Below are positions 46,057 through 55,213 of a stretch of 64,000 bases of DNA, piece after piece. Every line of letters begins with the position of its first letter. The first letter of the stretch is position 1. Location of the stretch: the NCBI GenBank assembly GCA_910587085.1, contig CAJUMC010000001.1, positions 124,001 through 188,000 on the forward strand. The letters run 5' to 3'. This DNA is from an uncultured Lachnospiraceae bacterium. Lineage in GTDB: Bacteria > Bacillota > Clostridia > Lachnospirales > Lachnospiraceae. A program made the translations under genes and the position numbers. The notes under the pieces were generated by a model. That model searched no databases, was not told the origin of the DNA, and saw only the letters and a list, made by a program, of their open reading frames with translations.

Positions 46057-46166
46057 CAGAAAATGTGGTATACTCTCAGGTATGCCACATTTTCTTTTTC
46101 CGCGCATGCCGCAGGCAGAACCGCAATGCGGCCCCGGAAATCAAAAAAGTGCGGCTGCGTATTTTA

Positions 46167-46191
46167 TGCTGCTCGGCAGCAGAATGAGAGG
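46167..46191 (+). promoter_or_regulatory. Hairpin plus ribosome site cassette before plsC
   Basis: TGCTGC-tcg-GCAGCA hairpin, then GAATGAGAGG and the ATG at 46198. It resembles the cassettes before deaD and rfbB. Confidence 0.55.
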
Positions 46192-46197
46192 TTTTTT

Positions 46198-46932
46198 ATG
46201 CGTATCGTACTTGTAGCGCTTACCATCGTACTTTTTCTGATTCTTTTTCTGCCCGCTTATTTTGTTCTCTGGATTGTCGGAAAATTCAATGTCCGGGCAA
46301 AAACGGCCGCCTCCCAGGCTCTCGTGCGCAATGCGTTCCGCGCCTGCCTGTTCTGCGCCGGCACAAAAATCACCGTGCTGGGCCGGGACGGCGTCCCGAG
46401 GAACGAGGCTGTGCTCTATGCCGCCAATCATCGCGGTCTTGCGGATATCCCGGTCGGCTACATTACGCTGCCGACGCTTACCGGTTTTGTGTCCAAAAAG
46501 GAAATACGGAAAATTCCGGTTTTTTCCTGGTGGATGAAGAATCTGCACTGCCTTTTTCTGGATCGCGACAACATGAAAGAAGGACTAAAAACGATTATGC
46601 AGGGAATCGAGTATATGAAGAGCGGCTACTCGATGTTCATCATGCCGGAGGGCACGCGGAACCGCGGCGAGGAAACAGAACTCCTGCCGTTCAAGGAGGG
46701 CAGCCTGAAAATGGCAGAAAAAACCGGCTGTGCGATTATCCCGGTCGCAATCTCAAACACCGCCGCCGTTTTCGAGCAGCATATACCGTGGGTAAAGCGG
46801 GCTCATGTCATTATACACTACGGCGAACCGGTCTATCCGGATTCCCTTTCCAAGGAAGATAAGAAACGTCTCGGTGCCTCCGTCCGGGAGACAATTATTC
46901 AGATGCTGAAAGAAGACAGGACTCTGCTGTAA
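46198..46932 (+). CDS. plsC: 1-acyl-sn-glycerol-3-phosphate acyltransferase
   Basis: 244 residues. One N-terminal membrane helix (VLVALTIVLFLILFLPAYFV) is followed by the acyltransferase motif NHRGLADIP (H-x4-D) and the phosphate-binding EGTRNRGE. It makes phosphatidic acid from lysophosphatidic acid at the membrane. The start at 46198 was chosen for the GAGAGG site; the frame is open upstream without one. Its stop codon lies in the loop of the terminator. Confidence 0.93.
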   Translation: MRIVLVALTIVLFLILFLPAYFVLWIVGKFNVRAKTAASQALVRNAFRACLFCAGTKITVLGRDGVPRNEAVLYAANHRGLADIPVGYITLPTLTGFVSKKEIRKIPVFSWWMKNLHCLFLDRDNMKEGLKTIMQGIEYMKSGYSMFIMPEGTRNRGEETELLPFKEGSLKMAEKTGCAIIPVAISNTAAVFEQHIPWVKRAHVIIHYGEPVYPDSLSKEDKKRLGASVRETIIQMLKEDRTLL

Positions 46933-46956
46933 CAGAGTCCTGTCTTCTTTATTTTT
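46911..46956 (+). terminator. Intrinsic terminator overlapping the plsC stop
   Basis: A 16-bp perfect stem (AGAAGACAGGACTCTG) closes CTGTAA, which contains the TAA stop, and is followed by TTATTTTT. Confidence 0.9.
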
Positions 46957-47025
46957 GCGCAGTCTGCTTTTCCTTAATACCCGCTGCAGGCTTGAGCTTT
47001 GCTTTATGCAGCCGGCTTCTTTCTG

Positions 47026-48003
47026 CTATGCCAGCTTCTGACCGCAGTTCGGGCAGAAATTGCTGTCGCCCGCCTTCTGACCGCAGTTCGGGCAGAAGTT
47101 CGGCCTGGCGCCCGCCGCGCCCTGGGCCGGAGCATTATTAGCCCCCCGGTTCGCCGAAGCATTCTGATTCATATTCTGCATCATCTGATTGGCCATGGTC
47201 ATCCCCATCGCCATTTTGGCCATATCCGCGGCAGCACCGCCCGCTCCGCTGCTTCCCGCCATGCCGTCCACCACGGCAACCTGCTGATAGCGGTTCATAT
47301 CTCCAATCATGCTCTGCGAAGCATTCTTGTTGATCATGCGCTGGATTTCCTCCGGATAGGTAAAGCTCATAATATTGAAGCCGGTGATTGTCAATCCGGT
47401 GTCAAAAAGCTCCATATCGAGATCCGTGCTGATGCCCTGTGCAATATCAAAGGAATTTGCCTGAAGGTTGAACATGTCCTTGCCCTCCTTCACGATCCAC
47501 TTCATCAGAAGCTGGTCGAGCACCGCCGTAACACGGAGCCGCACATCCTCCACAAAATACTCGTTTTTAATCCCGACAATCTTGTCAATCATCTTGATAT
47601 AATCGTTTACCTTGAAATTCAGGGTGCCGTGAGCGCGAATCGGCATACCGCCCGGCATGCCGGCCGCGGGAATATTGATCGCGTTCGACGTCCCCCACTT
47701 CACCGTAAATTCTTTTGTGTTGATAAAAAGCACCTCGGCGCGTAGATTTGTATTAAACCCGAACTTAAAGCCTTTTAATGTAGAGAGAAACGGAATAATC
47801 TGCGACTCGATATCGTAATCGCCGTCATCCTTAAAAATTCCCTCGATGCGCCCGGTATTCAGGAAGATGGCATCCTGCCCCGGACGGATAATCAGACGGC
47901 TGCCCTTCTTCAGCTCCGCGTTCGGCCACTTCCAGAAAATCATATCGTCGCGGAACTCCTTCCATTCCACCACATTTGCCAGCTGATTCGAAAAGAAACC
48001 CAT
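47026..48003 (-). CDS. ydjI: YdjI-type SPFH-domain protein with zinc ribbon tail
   Basis: 325 residues. The SPFH-like body (FKDDGDYDIESQIIPFLST...VRLRVTAVLDQLLMKW) is followed by a Met/Asn/Ala-rich linker and two copies of NFCPNCGQK, a double zinc ribbon. In Bacillus subtilis YdjI forms a membrane complex with YdjG and YdjH that recruits the PspA-like YdjF. All four lie here in order F-G-H-I on one strand, supporting the same envelope-stress role. GGAGG precedes the start. Confidence 0.9.
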   Translation of the reverse strand: MGFFSNQLANVVEWKEFRDDMIFWKWPNAELKKGSRLIIRPGQDAIFLNTGRIEGIFKDDGDYDIESQIIPFLSTLKGFKFGFNTNLRAEVLFINTKEFTVKWGTSNAINIPAAGMPGGMPIRAHGTLNFKVNDYIKMIDKIVGIKNEYFVEDVRLRVTAVLDQLLMKWIVKEGKDMFNLQANSFDIAQGISTDLDMELFDTGLTITGFNIMSFTYPEEIQRMINKNASQSMIGDMNRYQQVAVVDGMAGSSGAGGAAADMAKMAMGMTMANQMMQNMNQNASANRGANNAPAQGAAGARPNFCPNCGQKAGDSNFCPNCGQKLA

Positions 48004-48092
48004 GTTCTTTTCCTCCTTTCCCTGTAGCGCCGCCGGGCCTTACCGCCCTGCGGTCCGCTTTTCCCGCATTATGTCCTGCTCTTTTATACTGC

Positions 48093-48866
48093 TCAAAAAT
48101 GTCTTCCGGAGCTCGAGTGAGAATGTCCGCCGCTGCTGACATGTCCCCCGCCGCTTCCTTTGCTGCTTTCAACCTTCGGTTTTTTCCGCTTTGTCACCGA
48201 AGTTCGGATATACTCGTCGCGGCGGGCTCTTATCCCGGAACGCGCTCCGTCCATATAAGTGCCGGCATTTGCCGTCATCCTGCCGCCGCTTCCGCCCACC
48301 ATCACTCCGACCGAGATCCCGCCGACCGCCAGCGCGGCAACCAGATGCACCCAGGCGCGCAGATATACCGGCACATAATTCATATAATAGTCTGTTTTGT
48401 CCGCAAATGTAACGGAGGCGCCGTAATAATTTCCCTGGCGCAGATCGTCAAAGCAGGCGTCAATAATCCTGTCTCCGGTGCTGTCCGTTATTTTCTCCTG
48501 CGCCTTACCGTAAGCCTGGATATTGACGTAGCGCTCCTGCATGTCAATATGCATCAGCACCGCGTCCTTTTCGATCTCCCCGCTTTCATAGCCCGCGTCG
48601 TAAAAATCTTCCAGGTATCTGTCGGTCGCACCGCTGTCCGAATCGTCCGACGTCAGCACGTAGATCCCGACGCCGGCCTTCTGCCCGCACTTTTTCAGAT
48701 GCTCTGCCAGTCTCTGTCTCTCCCCTGCGGAAAACAGCTCCGCATCGTCATAGACATAAACTCCGCTGCTTGCCTCTGCTGCCTCTGCCCGCCCGGGGAC
48801 AAAAATCACCGACAGCATGACAAGCAGCAGCAAAACTGCCGTGTTACGAATTCGCTTCATTCCCAT
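48093..48866 (-). CDS. ydjH: YdjH-type TPM-domain membrane protein
   Basis: 257 residues. A signal peptide (NTAVLLLLVMLSVIFVPGRAEA) leads to a TPM domain (VYVYDDAELFSAGERQRLAEHL...VGIYVLTSDDSD). A membrane helix follows (VHLVAALAVGGISVGVMVGG) and the tail is Gly/Ser/His rich (GGGHVSSGGHSHSSSGRHF). It is the extracytoplasmic member of the YdjGHI complex. Nine bases separate it from ydjG. Confidence 0.85.
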   Translation of the reverse strand: MGMKRIRNTAVLLLLVMLSVIFVPGRAEAAEASSGVYVYDDAELFSAGERQRLAEHLKKCGQKAGVGIYVLTSDDSDSGATDRYLEDFYDAGYESGEIEKDAVLMHIDMQERYVNIQAYGKAQEKITDSTGDRIIDACFDDLRQGNYYGASVTFADKTDYYMNYVPVYLRAWVHLVAALAVGGISVGVMVGGSGGRMTANAGTYMDGARSGIRARRDEYIRTSVTKRKKPKVESSKGSGGGHVSSGGHSHSSSGRHF

Positions 48867-48875
48867 TCCATCTCC

Positions 48876-50000
48876 CTATCGCAAAAACAGTGCCACAACC
48901 CGCAGCAGTGCAAAGACCCCCGTGCTGATTCCCGCAAACCAGGCGGCGATTTTTCCTTTGGAAAGCGGCGGCTTTCCCACAATTTTTCCGGTCCGGCCGT
49001 TCATCGCAAACATCCGCTCCGTGTCGTGGTAGTCGTAGCATACCATCCACACGGGCATCAGGGTATAATACGCGTTGACCTTTCTCAGATCAATATTTTT
49101 GCGGTGCCAGGTGACTGTGGAATAGCCCTGGATCGTTGACCGGAGATAGTTTTCCGCATAGGAATTGACCCGCTGCAGCACTCTCGGAAGAAGCTGGTTT
49201 TCATCGTAATTGTATTTCTCCGCCAGATAGCCTGCCAGATACGGCATGTCGAAATCCTTCAGTTCCCCGGATGGAAACGGTTCAAGACGGTCCATCAGCG
49301 TATCGTTCATTTTTTCCGAGGCATCCGCCGGAACCATGCGGTATGCCAGGCTGACCCTGCGGTACACATGATAATATTTCGTCTCGGTGTATATGTAATC
49401 CCCGCGCGAGTAGGTGCGCACGCGGGTCGCCGTGCAGTCCGCCTCGCCCGTCCCGCCCATATCGTACAGCCAGAACGGGACATACATCCCCGTTATGCTT
49501 TTGATGCGATCCGCCGTCATGAAATCCCGCGGCGTCAGCCTGCCGCCGCCGCACCATTTCCGGAATGCCGCCTGCGCCTGCTCCTTCCCGATGGAAAACG
49601 GCAGGATCTTCGCCGGCGCCAGCTCCCCGCTCAGCCGATCCCCCAGCACAACCGGCGCGCCGCAGAAGCTGCATTTTGTGGCTGTTGTGTCATCGGTCGT
49701 AATCACGACCGCACCGCAGTTCCTGCAGGCATACTGCCGGCCTGCCGTGCCGTCAAAGGTGCGGAAGCCCTGCTCCCTTTGAAGCTCCTCGAATTCCGCC
49801 TCGTCGTCGATCGCATCCGCCGAAAAGGGAGCTGTCTCCGGCGCGTCGGCCTTTCCGCCGCCCTCCTCCGGAACCGTTCCCGCATAGGACGCCTTCTCGA
49901 TATCCATCTCTCTGCCGCAGCTGCCGCACTTCAGCTTTCCCGAGCGGCTGTCAAACTGCATATCCGCGCCGCAGCCCGGACATTTATACTGAACGACCAT
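48876..50000 (-). CDS. ydjG: YdjG-type zinc-finger membrane protein
   Basis: 374 residues from the ATG at 50000 (an in-frame ATG at 50009 is possible). Two zinc fingers, YKCPGCGADM...LKCGSCGRE and YACRNCGAVV...TKCSFCGAP, precede a conserved body (KILPFSIGKEQAQAAFRKWCGG, GMYVPFWLYDM) and a C-terminal membrane helix (WFAGISTGVFALLRVVALFL). It anchors the PspA-like protein through YdjGHI in Bacillus. 270 bases separate it from pspA; a 10-bp inverted repeat (AAACTGCCGC arms, about 50120-50163) lies there and may reduce readthrough. Confidence 0.87.
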   Translation of the reverse strand: MVVQYKCPGCGADMQFDSRSGKLKCGSCGREMDIEKASYAGTVPEEGGGKADAPETAPFSADAIDDEAEFEELQREQGFRTFDGTAGRQYACRNCGAVVITTDDTTATKCSFCGAPVVLGDRLSGELAPAKILPFSIGKEQAQAAFRKWCGGGRLTPRDFMTADRIKSITGMYVPFWLYDMGGTGEADCTATRVRTYSRGDYIYTETKYYHVYRRVSLAYRMVPADASEKMNDTLMDRLEPFPSGELKDFDMPYLAGYLAEKYNYDENQLLPRVLQRVNSYAENYLRSTIQGYSTVTWHRKNIDLRKVNAYYTLMPVWMVCYDYHDTERMFAMNGRTGKIVGKPPLSKGKIAAWFAGISTGVFALLRVVALFLR

Positions 50001-50269
50001 AATACCCATACCCCATAATCTGTAATCCGCCGCACTCCCACCGGAAACGGACAGATAAAACTTCCGGAACTGCCCTGCACGGCTCTGCGGCATAATCTCT
50101 CCTGCATGAATCCGCGCATAATGAAACTGCCGCAGTCGGCAGTCACGTCCCGCGGCAGTTTCCGGTCAGCCGGCGCTTCCCATGATTATCCCCGTGTCCA
50201 TCGCAGGCCTGCCTGCGATACGGCATCCATGAAGTACCTGATAAAAGAAGCTTCAAAAATACTTTTCTT

Positions 50270-50947
50270 TCAGGCCTTTCCAAGACTTGCCTTCAGTGCA
50301 GCCAGCTCGTCGTCCACATCCGAGCCCTGGGAATATTTGGCTGTCAGATCCTTTATGCTGTCCTTCTTCTCGGCTCTGTTGAGCTCCGCCATCGCATTTG
50401 CCTCGTCCAGTCTCTTGTTGGCCAGATTCTCATACTTCTCAAAGCTTGCGATCGAGCTGTTCGCACTGCTTACAGAGTCGTTGAGCTTGTTGATCCTCTC
50501 CTGCGTCTTCGCCACCGCAAGTTTGCCCTTGATCATCTGCTTGCGGGACTCCAGCTCATTGATATCGGAAACAAGCTTGCTGTGCATTTCCTTCATGTGC
50601 TCCGCATTCGTATGCGCAAGCTCCCAGGTCTCCTGCAGCCCGGCCTGCTTTGCGGAAAGTGACGCCTTCTGCTCGAGAAATTTTCTCGCATCGTCCTCGT
50701 TATTTTTCTCAAGCGCCTTGATGGCGAATTTCTGCATCTTATCCATTTCCTCGGTGCAGTCGTCAAGCTCTCTTTTTGCTCTTGCTTCCTCCGCCATAAT
50801 GCTTGCGGTCTCCGACTTTACCTTACCCAGATCCTCGTTGAGATTTCTCAGGCACTGGTCAATCATCTTTTCCGGATTTTCCGCCTTGTCCAGCAGCGCG
50901 TTGATGTTCGCCGACATAATATCCTTAAATCTAGATAAAATCCCCAT
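50270..50947 (-). CDS. pspA: PspA/IM30 family membrane-stress protein (YdjF type)
   Basis: 225 residues, almost all helical coiled coil, starting MGILSRFKDIMSANINALLDKAENPEKMIDQ, the amphipathic membrane-binding helix of the ESCRT-III-like PspA family. The C-terminus (DDELAALKASLGKA) fits too. It polymerises on damaged membrane. GGAGG site; promoter at 51002-51030. First gene of the pspA-ydjGHI group. Confidence 0.93.
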   Translation of the reverse strand: MGILSRFKDIMSANINALLDKAENPEKMIDQCLRNLNEDLGKVKSETASIMAEEARAKRELDDCTEEMDKMQKFAIKALEKNNEDDARKFLEQKASLSAKQAGLQETWELAHTNAEHMKEMHSKLVSDINELESRKQMIKGKLAVAKTQERINKLNDSVSSANSSIASFEKYENLANKRLDEANAMAELNRAEKKDSIKDLTAKYSQGSDVDDELAALKASLGKA

Positions 50948-51001
50948 CTTTCTGATACCTCCGCTTTCTTGCCCGATTTTTTCGGAATATTTTACACAAT
51001 A

Positions 51002-51030
51002 AGTTTACCTTTAAATCACTGTTTCGTCAA
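51002..51030 (-). promoter_or_regulatory. Promoter of the pspA-ydjGHI group
   Basis: Minus-strand TTGACG (51025-51030), 17 bases, TAAACT (51002-51007). Confidence 0.65.
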
Positions 51031-51041
51031 GTAAAACCGCA

Positions 51042-51539
51042 TTAAAATCCGATGAGAAGCGCCAGTGTCCCCAGGCCGGCGCCGAACGCCAGTCCTGCGG
51101 CCGCATCGCGCACAAAATGCACGCCTGCAAGCACTCTGGTTGCCGCAACGCCCGCCGCCACGGCGAGGAAAAAAATCCCTGCAGGAGCACTGAGCCTCCA
51201 CCACGCCATGGCGATCACACCCGCACTGGCCGCGTGACGGCTCGGGAAGGAATGTCCCTTTCTATCCTTCGGAACCAGAGGGGGAAGCCCCCACACCTCA
51301 TAAGGCCTCGGAAAGTCAAGAAAAGCGCGGAAGACCGTGACCAGTGCAAATACGGCTGCCGGAACAGCAAGCCCTGCCGGCAGCAACCGCGGTTCTGCCA
51401 GCGCCATAACCGCCAGACAGACCGCGTAGCCCGCCGCCACTGCCATGGGCAGAATACGGTAAAGCAGCCGCAGGCAGAAAAGCCGCCCTGGCCGCGCTTT
51501 CAGCCAGTCCCGAATTTTTACATAGCGCTCCCGGCTCAT
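51042..51539 (-). CDS. PAP2-family membrane phosphatase
   Basis: 165 residues, four or five hydrophobic helices. The three PAP2 motifs are present: RAFLDFPRP, FPSRHA and TRVLAGVHFVRD. Members dephosphorylate lipid pyrophosphates or phosphatidic acid at the outer membrane face; the substrate here is unknown. Its start overlaps the cinA stop as ATGA (51536-51539). Confidence 0.9.
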   Translation of the reverse strand: MSRERYVKIRDWLKARPGRLFCLRLLYRILPMAVAAGYAVCLAVMALAEPRLLPAGLAVPAAVFALVTVFRAFLDFPRPYEVWGLPPLVPKDRKGHSFPSRHAASAGVIAMAWWRLSAPAGIFFLAVAAGVAATRVLAGVHFVRDAAAGLAFGAGLGTLALLIGF

Positions 51540-52039
51540 GATTCTTCTTCGTCATACTTCGCCATCAGTTCCTCCAGCGTCCGGTAAACATATTCTACGC
51601 TTTTCTGCCGGACGGCATTCCTCCCAAGCTCTCCGAACCGCATGGTTCTCACCGTGATTTCTCCGTCGATGCAGAAGCCGAAGCAGACCGTTCCGACCGG
51701 CTTTTCCTCCGTTCCGCCGGACGGCCCCGCTATGCCTGAGATCCCGGCGCCGACCTGCGCTGCTGCCGCGCGCGCAATCCCCTCCGCCATTTGGCCTGCG
51801 ACCTCCTCGCTCACAACGCCGCATCTTTGGATTGTTTCGGGCTTCACCCTGAGATATTTTACTTTCGCCTGATCCGCATACGTCACTATACTCTCATTCA
51901 GCACCTTCGACGCATCCGGCACATCCACCAGCGCGGCGGCAGCCAGCCCGCCCGTGCAGGATTCCGCAAACGCGATATGCCAGCCTTTCTTTATCAGACG
52001 GCGAACCGTCTTCCCCGCAAGATAATTTTCATCGTTCAT
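51536..52039 (-). CDS. CinA C-terminal-type nicotinamide-nucleotide amidase
   Basis: 167 residues from the ATG at 52039 (GGAGG site). AESCTGGLAAAALVDVPDASKVL, GVVSEEVAGQMAEG and GISGIAGPSGGTEEKPVGTV are the family signature. It is the stand-alone C-terminal domain, which deamidates NMN to NaMN for pyridine-nucleotide recycling. Coupled to the PAP2 gene; the pairing has no obvious biochemical logic. Confidence 0.92.
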   Translation of the reverse strand: MNDENYLAGKTVRRLIKKGWHIAFAESCTGGLAAAALVDVPDASKVLNESIVTYADQAKVKYLRVKPETIQRCGVVSEEVAGQMAEGIARAAAAQVGAGISGIAGPSGGTEEKPVGTVCFGFCIDGEITVRTMRFGELGRNAVRQKSVEYVYRTLEELMAKYDEEES

Positions 52040-52184
52040 ACAGCTGCCTCCATCTTCCTGTCTGATCTGCCGCACACCCCCGCCCTGCCCGGCGGCATGC
52101 ATCCGAAATTACCGTTCCACCATGCATTATAAAGCCGTCCGATGCCGATTACAAGCGGTTTTGCCGCAAGCCCAGGCAAAAATA

Positions 52185-53519
52185 TCAGAACAGCTGCCTC
52201 CGCCGCAGTAAATAATACCCTGCTCCGACCGCATCCGCCAAAAACCACCCGATCGGAATCGACCACCAGATCCCAGCCACGCCCAGCGCCGGAACCGCCG
52301 AGAGCTTATAAGCCAGAACCACCCGGGTACCGAGCGAAATAATCGTAAGCACAACGGACATGCCCGGCCTTTCCATCGCCCGGTACAGCCCGTACAGCAG
52401 GAAAAGGCAGCCGATTCCGCCGTAGAACGCCCCCTCAATACGCAGGTAGCGAACGCCCTGCGCAATCACCCCGCTCTCTTCTGCCTCCACAAAAAGCTTC
52501 ATCAGCGGCCCGGCAAATATCCAGACAGCCAGGGAGATCACCGCGCTGAACACCAGCGCCGTGACCACCGCTCCTTTCAGGCCTCTGCGGATGCGCTCCG
52601 CCTTCCCTGCGCCGTAATTCTGTGCGATAAAGGTAGAAAACGCGTTTCCGAAATCCTGCACGGGCATATAGGCGAACGCATCAATTTTAACCGCGGCCGC
52701 AAACGCCGCCATCACGGTCGGTCCGAAGCTGTTGACCAGCCCCTGCACCATAAGGATTCCCAGGTTCATCACGGACTGCTGAACACAGGTCAATACAGAA
52801 AATCCGGCGATCTCCCGGATACAGCACCAGCGAATCCGCCGGTATTTCCACAGCCCGCGAAGCTCCGGACAGCGCACCAGGGCATAAGCCGCAAGTCCGA
52901 TTCCGGAAACATACTGGGCAATCACCGTAGCTGCTGCCGCTCCGGCTGCACCGCTTCCGAGCACAAGCACAAAATACAGATCCAGCGCGATATTCAGAGC
53001 CGCGGACACCGCCAGAAAAATCAGCGGCACAACGGAATTTCCCACCGCGCGGAGAAAGGAGGCAAAATAATTGTAAAGAAAGGTTGCCGCGATCCCGCAG
53101 AAAATCACGGCAAGATATTCCCGCATCAGCGTCCAGACATTCTCGTCCGAAACCTTCAGAAAAAACCGGATTGCGTCCAGGCAAGCAAACGCGGCGATGT
53201 TGAGCACAACCGACAGACCCGCTATCAGCGCAAACGACGCGCACACTCCCTCCTTAAGTCCCCCTTCGTCCCTCCTGCCGTACCGGATGGAAAATACCGC
53301 CCCGCTGCCCATGCACAGTCCCAGCAGGATGGAGGTCAAAAAGGTCATCAGTGTAAAAGCCGAACCGACGGCCGCAAGAGCATCGCTTCCCAGCACACGC
53401 CCGACAATCAGCGTATCCGCAATATTGTAGCATTGCTGCAGCAGATTTCCCAGAATCATGGGGGCGGCAAAGCGCAGCATGGAGCGGACGACCGGCCCAC
53501 TCGTCAGATCCCTGTTCAT
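52185..53519 (-). CDS. MATE family transporter (second copy)
   Basis: 444 residues from the ATG at 53519 (GAGGGA site). LRFAAPMILGNLLQQCYNIADTLIVGR and GSGAVFSIRYGRRDEG are the family motifs, with the second half repeating them as QNYGAGKAERIRRG. It is only distantly like the copy at 39526 and closer to the NorM/DinF-type group with QQCYN. Substrate unknown. A TTTGATATCAAA palindrome (53536-53547) lies 17 bases upstream of the start and could be an operator. Confidence 0.9.
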   Translation of the reverse strand: MNRDLTSGPVVRSMLRFAAPMILGNLLQQCYNIADTLIVGRVLGSDALAAVGSAFTLMTFLTSILLGLCMGSGAVFSIRYGRRDEGGLKEGVCASFALIAGLSVVLNIAAFACLDAIRFFLKVSDENVWTLMREYLAVIFCGIAATFLYNYFASFLRAVGNSVVPLIFLAVSAALNIALDLYFVLVLGSGAAGAAAATVIAQYVSGIGLAAYALVRCPELRGLWKYRRIRWCCIREIAGFSVLTCVQQSVMNLGILMVQGLVNSFGPTVMAAFAAAVKIDAFAYMPVQDFGNAFSTFIAQNYGAGKAERIRRGLKGAVVTALVFSAVISLAVWIFAGPLMKLFVEAEESGVIAQGVRYLRIEGAFYGGIGCLFLLYGLYRAMERPGMSVVLTIISLGTRVVLAYKLSAVPALGVAGIWWSIPIGWFLADAVGAGYYLLRRRQLF

Positions 53520-53574
53520 TTTTTCTTTTCCCTCTTTTGATATCAAATGATAATATTATGTACGCCACATACAA

Positions 53575-53607
53575 GCGGGACTGCCGCAAGTCCTGCGGCA
53601 GTCCCGC
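53575..53607 (-). terminator. GC-rich hairpin, probable old cotJ terminator
   Basis: A perfect 13-bp stem (GCGGGACTGCCGC) with a 7-base loop lies 12 bases after the cotJC fragment stop. The T tract is weak (CTTGTATG). Confidence 0.55.
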
Positions 53608-53619
53608 TCAGTCCTGAAC

Positions 53620-53709
53620 TCAGCCTTTCTTGTCGAAGGCCGGATTGAACGCGTAGAAATTTTTAGAATCCAGATCCTCCTGCACCATCCGCAGGCTTTC
53701 CCCGAATCG
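53620..53709 (-). pseudogene. cotJC: 3' fragment of cotJC (spore coat, manganese-catalase family)
   Basis: Minus-strand reading from about 53709 gives RFGESLRMVQEDLDSKN, FYAFNPAFDKKG and a stop at 53620. This matches from memory the C-terminal end of Clostridia CotJC proteins (RFGEALR.VQ..LDSKNFYAFNP.FD). No start codon or ribosome site of its own. The rest of the gene lies at 57062-57523 and stops matching exactly at RFGEA, so the two pieces are the halves of one interrupted gene. Confidence 0.8.
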
Positions 53710-53725
53710 GGCAGATGAAAGCAGG

Positions 53726-55069
53726 TCAGCTGAGATGAACCAGCTTCTGCAGATCGGCAATCAGCTCGCGGGAATACCGCTCCGCATCCAGATATACCTG
53801 CTCCGCCTTGGCGTAATCGGAACGTTTGATCGCCTCCACTACCTCAGCCCCGAATTTGTGGAATCTTTCGTGCTTCGGGCCAAGCCCGTCCCAGACGGGA
53901 AGCATCTCCGGAGTCTTCGGCGTCATCGCACAGTAAAAATGTCCGAACCCGCATTTGGTGGAATCGAGCTGCAGCGGAACAATCGTATGGGACTCGGTCA
54001 TCTTTTTCAGGTTGCTCAGCCAGGTGCGGTGTGCAGTAATTGCATTCTTTACATACTGGGCAAACTCCTGACTTTCCAGGTGGAAAAAGGCGTCGTCCGC
54101 CATAGAACCCATCTGCCTTACGGTTTCGTCCAGCGCTTTTTCTATCCCCACAACAGGCTCAGTTGCCTTTCTCAGGTCATAGCCGACGCTCTGCATGAAA
54201 TCCGTGCTGCTTCTCAGCTGATCCTCCATCTGCGCCATGGAGCTGCTGATCTCCTCGCTGACCGCGGAAATTGAGCTCATCGACTCATTGATTTTGGCTA
54301 CATGCCTCTGGTTTTCGTCGTTCAGTTCCCACACATTCCCGATTTTCTTTGTCATGGTTCCGAGTGCTTCAATGGTGCCCGCCGCACTGGAAACACTTTT
54401 TCTGGATGCACTTTTAATGCCCTCGACAAAATCTCCCATATTGTCTGTCAGCTTCTGCGTCTCCTCTGCCAGACTGCGGATCTCATGCGCGACAACCGCA
54501 AAGCCCTTGCCGGCCGCGCCCGCCTTCGCCGCCTCGATGGAGGCGTTCAGTGCCAGAAGATTGGTCTGCATGGAAATGGAGCTGATGCCTTCAATCACAT
54601 CGTTCATGCGGTTGATGATCTGAAAAAGATAGTCCAGATCGCTCTGCATTTCTCTGGAAACCTCGATCGCCTGAGCCGACAGCTCCTTGATATTGGTCAG
54701 CTCGTTCTGACTGATCTCAATCTTTTTGTAGACCTCTGCCGTTTCCTCCGAAGCCCGGATAATCGTATGGGTCAGTTCCTCGTGCTGGTTGTTTGTTGAA
54801 CCTCCGGCGGTACCGAATATGGTTTCCGTCGCCTTGGCCACACGGTTGGAAATATCCATGATCCTTTCTGTCTGATGCTGCATCGTCAAATCAAGGGAGC
54901 TGATCTGCATCACGGCCTTGATATTTTTTTCGAGAATCTCTGCGAACTGCTTTCTGCCGTCTGCAAGCCGCCGGTAAATCGCTTCCAGATCCGGCTCCCT
55001 GGAATAATCTGCATCCTTCAGCTCGGAAACAGCCTTCACCAGCACCGCTTTTCTTGTTTTATACGCCAT
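53726..55069 (-). CDS. Cytoplasmic methyl-accepting chemotaxis protein with CZB domain
   Basis: 447 residues with no membrane segment. The signalling hairpin tip is present (GISSISMQTNLLALNASIEAA, KGFAVVAHEIRSLAEE). The C-terminal CZB zinc-binding domain shows AHRTWLSNLKK, CGFGHFYCAM and HERFHKFG. CZB receptors sense oxidants or zinc. GAGGAG precedes the start. It lies inside the element that splits cotJC, only about 20 bases from its end, so it is probable cargo rather than a native neighbour. Confidence 0.92.
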   Translation of the reverse strand: MAYKTRKAVLVKAVSELKDADYSREPDLEAIYRRLADGRKQFAEILEKNIKAVMQISSLDLTMQHQTERIMDISNRVAKATETIFGTAGGSTNNQHEELTHTIIRASEETAEVYKKIEISQNELTNIKELSAQAIEVSREMQSDLDYLFQIINRMNDVIEGISSISMQTNLLALNASIEAAKAGAAGKGFAVVAHEIRSLAEETQKLTDNMGDFVEGIKSASRKSVSSAAGTIEALGTMTKKIGNVWELNDENQRHVAKINESMSSISAVSEEISSSMAQMEDQLRSSTDFMQSVGYDLRKATEPVVGIEKALDETVRQMGSMADDAFFHLESQEFAQYVKNAITAHRTWLSNLKKMTESHTIVPLQLDSTKCGFGHFYCAMTPKTPEMLPVWDGLGPKHERFHKFGAEVVEAIKRSDYAKAEQVYLDAERYSRELIADLQKLVHLS

Positions 55070-55213
55070 ATTGCAATCTCCTCTTTTTGCTTGATGTATA
55101 TATGCCTATCATAAGAAATTTTCGGCGGTTTTGCAACTAGTTTTTGCAGTTTGGCTTATTTTTCAGAGCGGCGCCCGGCAAAGCCGCGCCGGTGCCGCTG
55201 ATTTGTATTTCCG

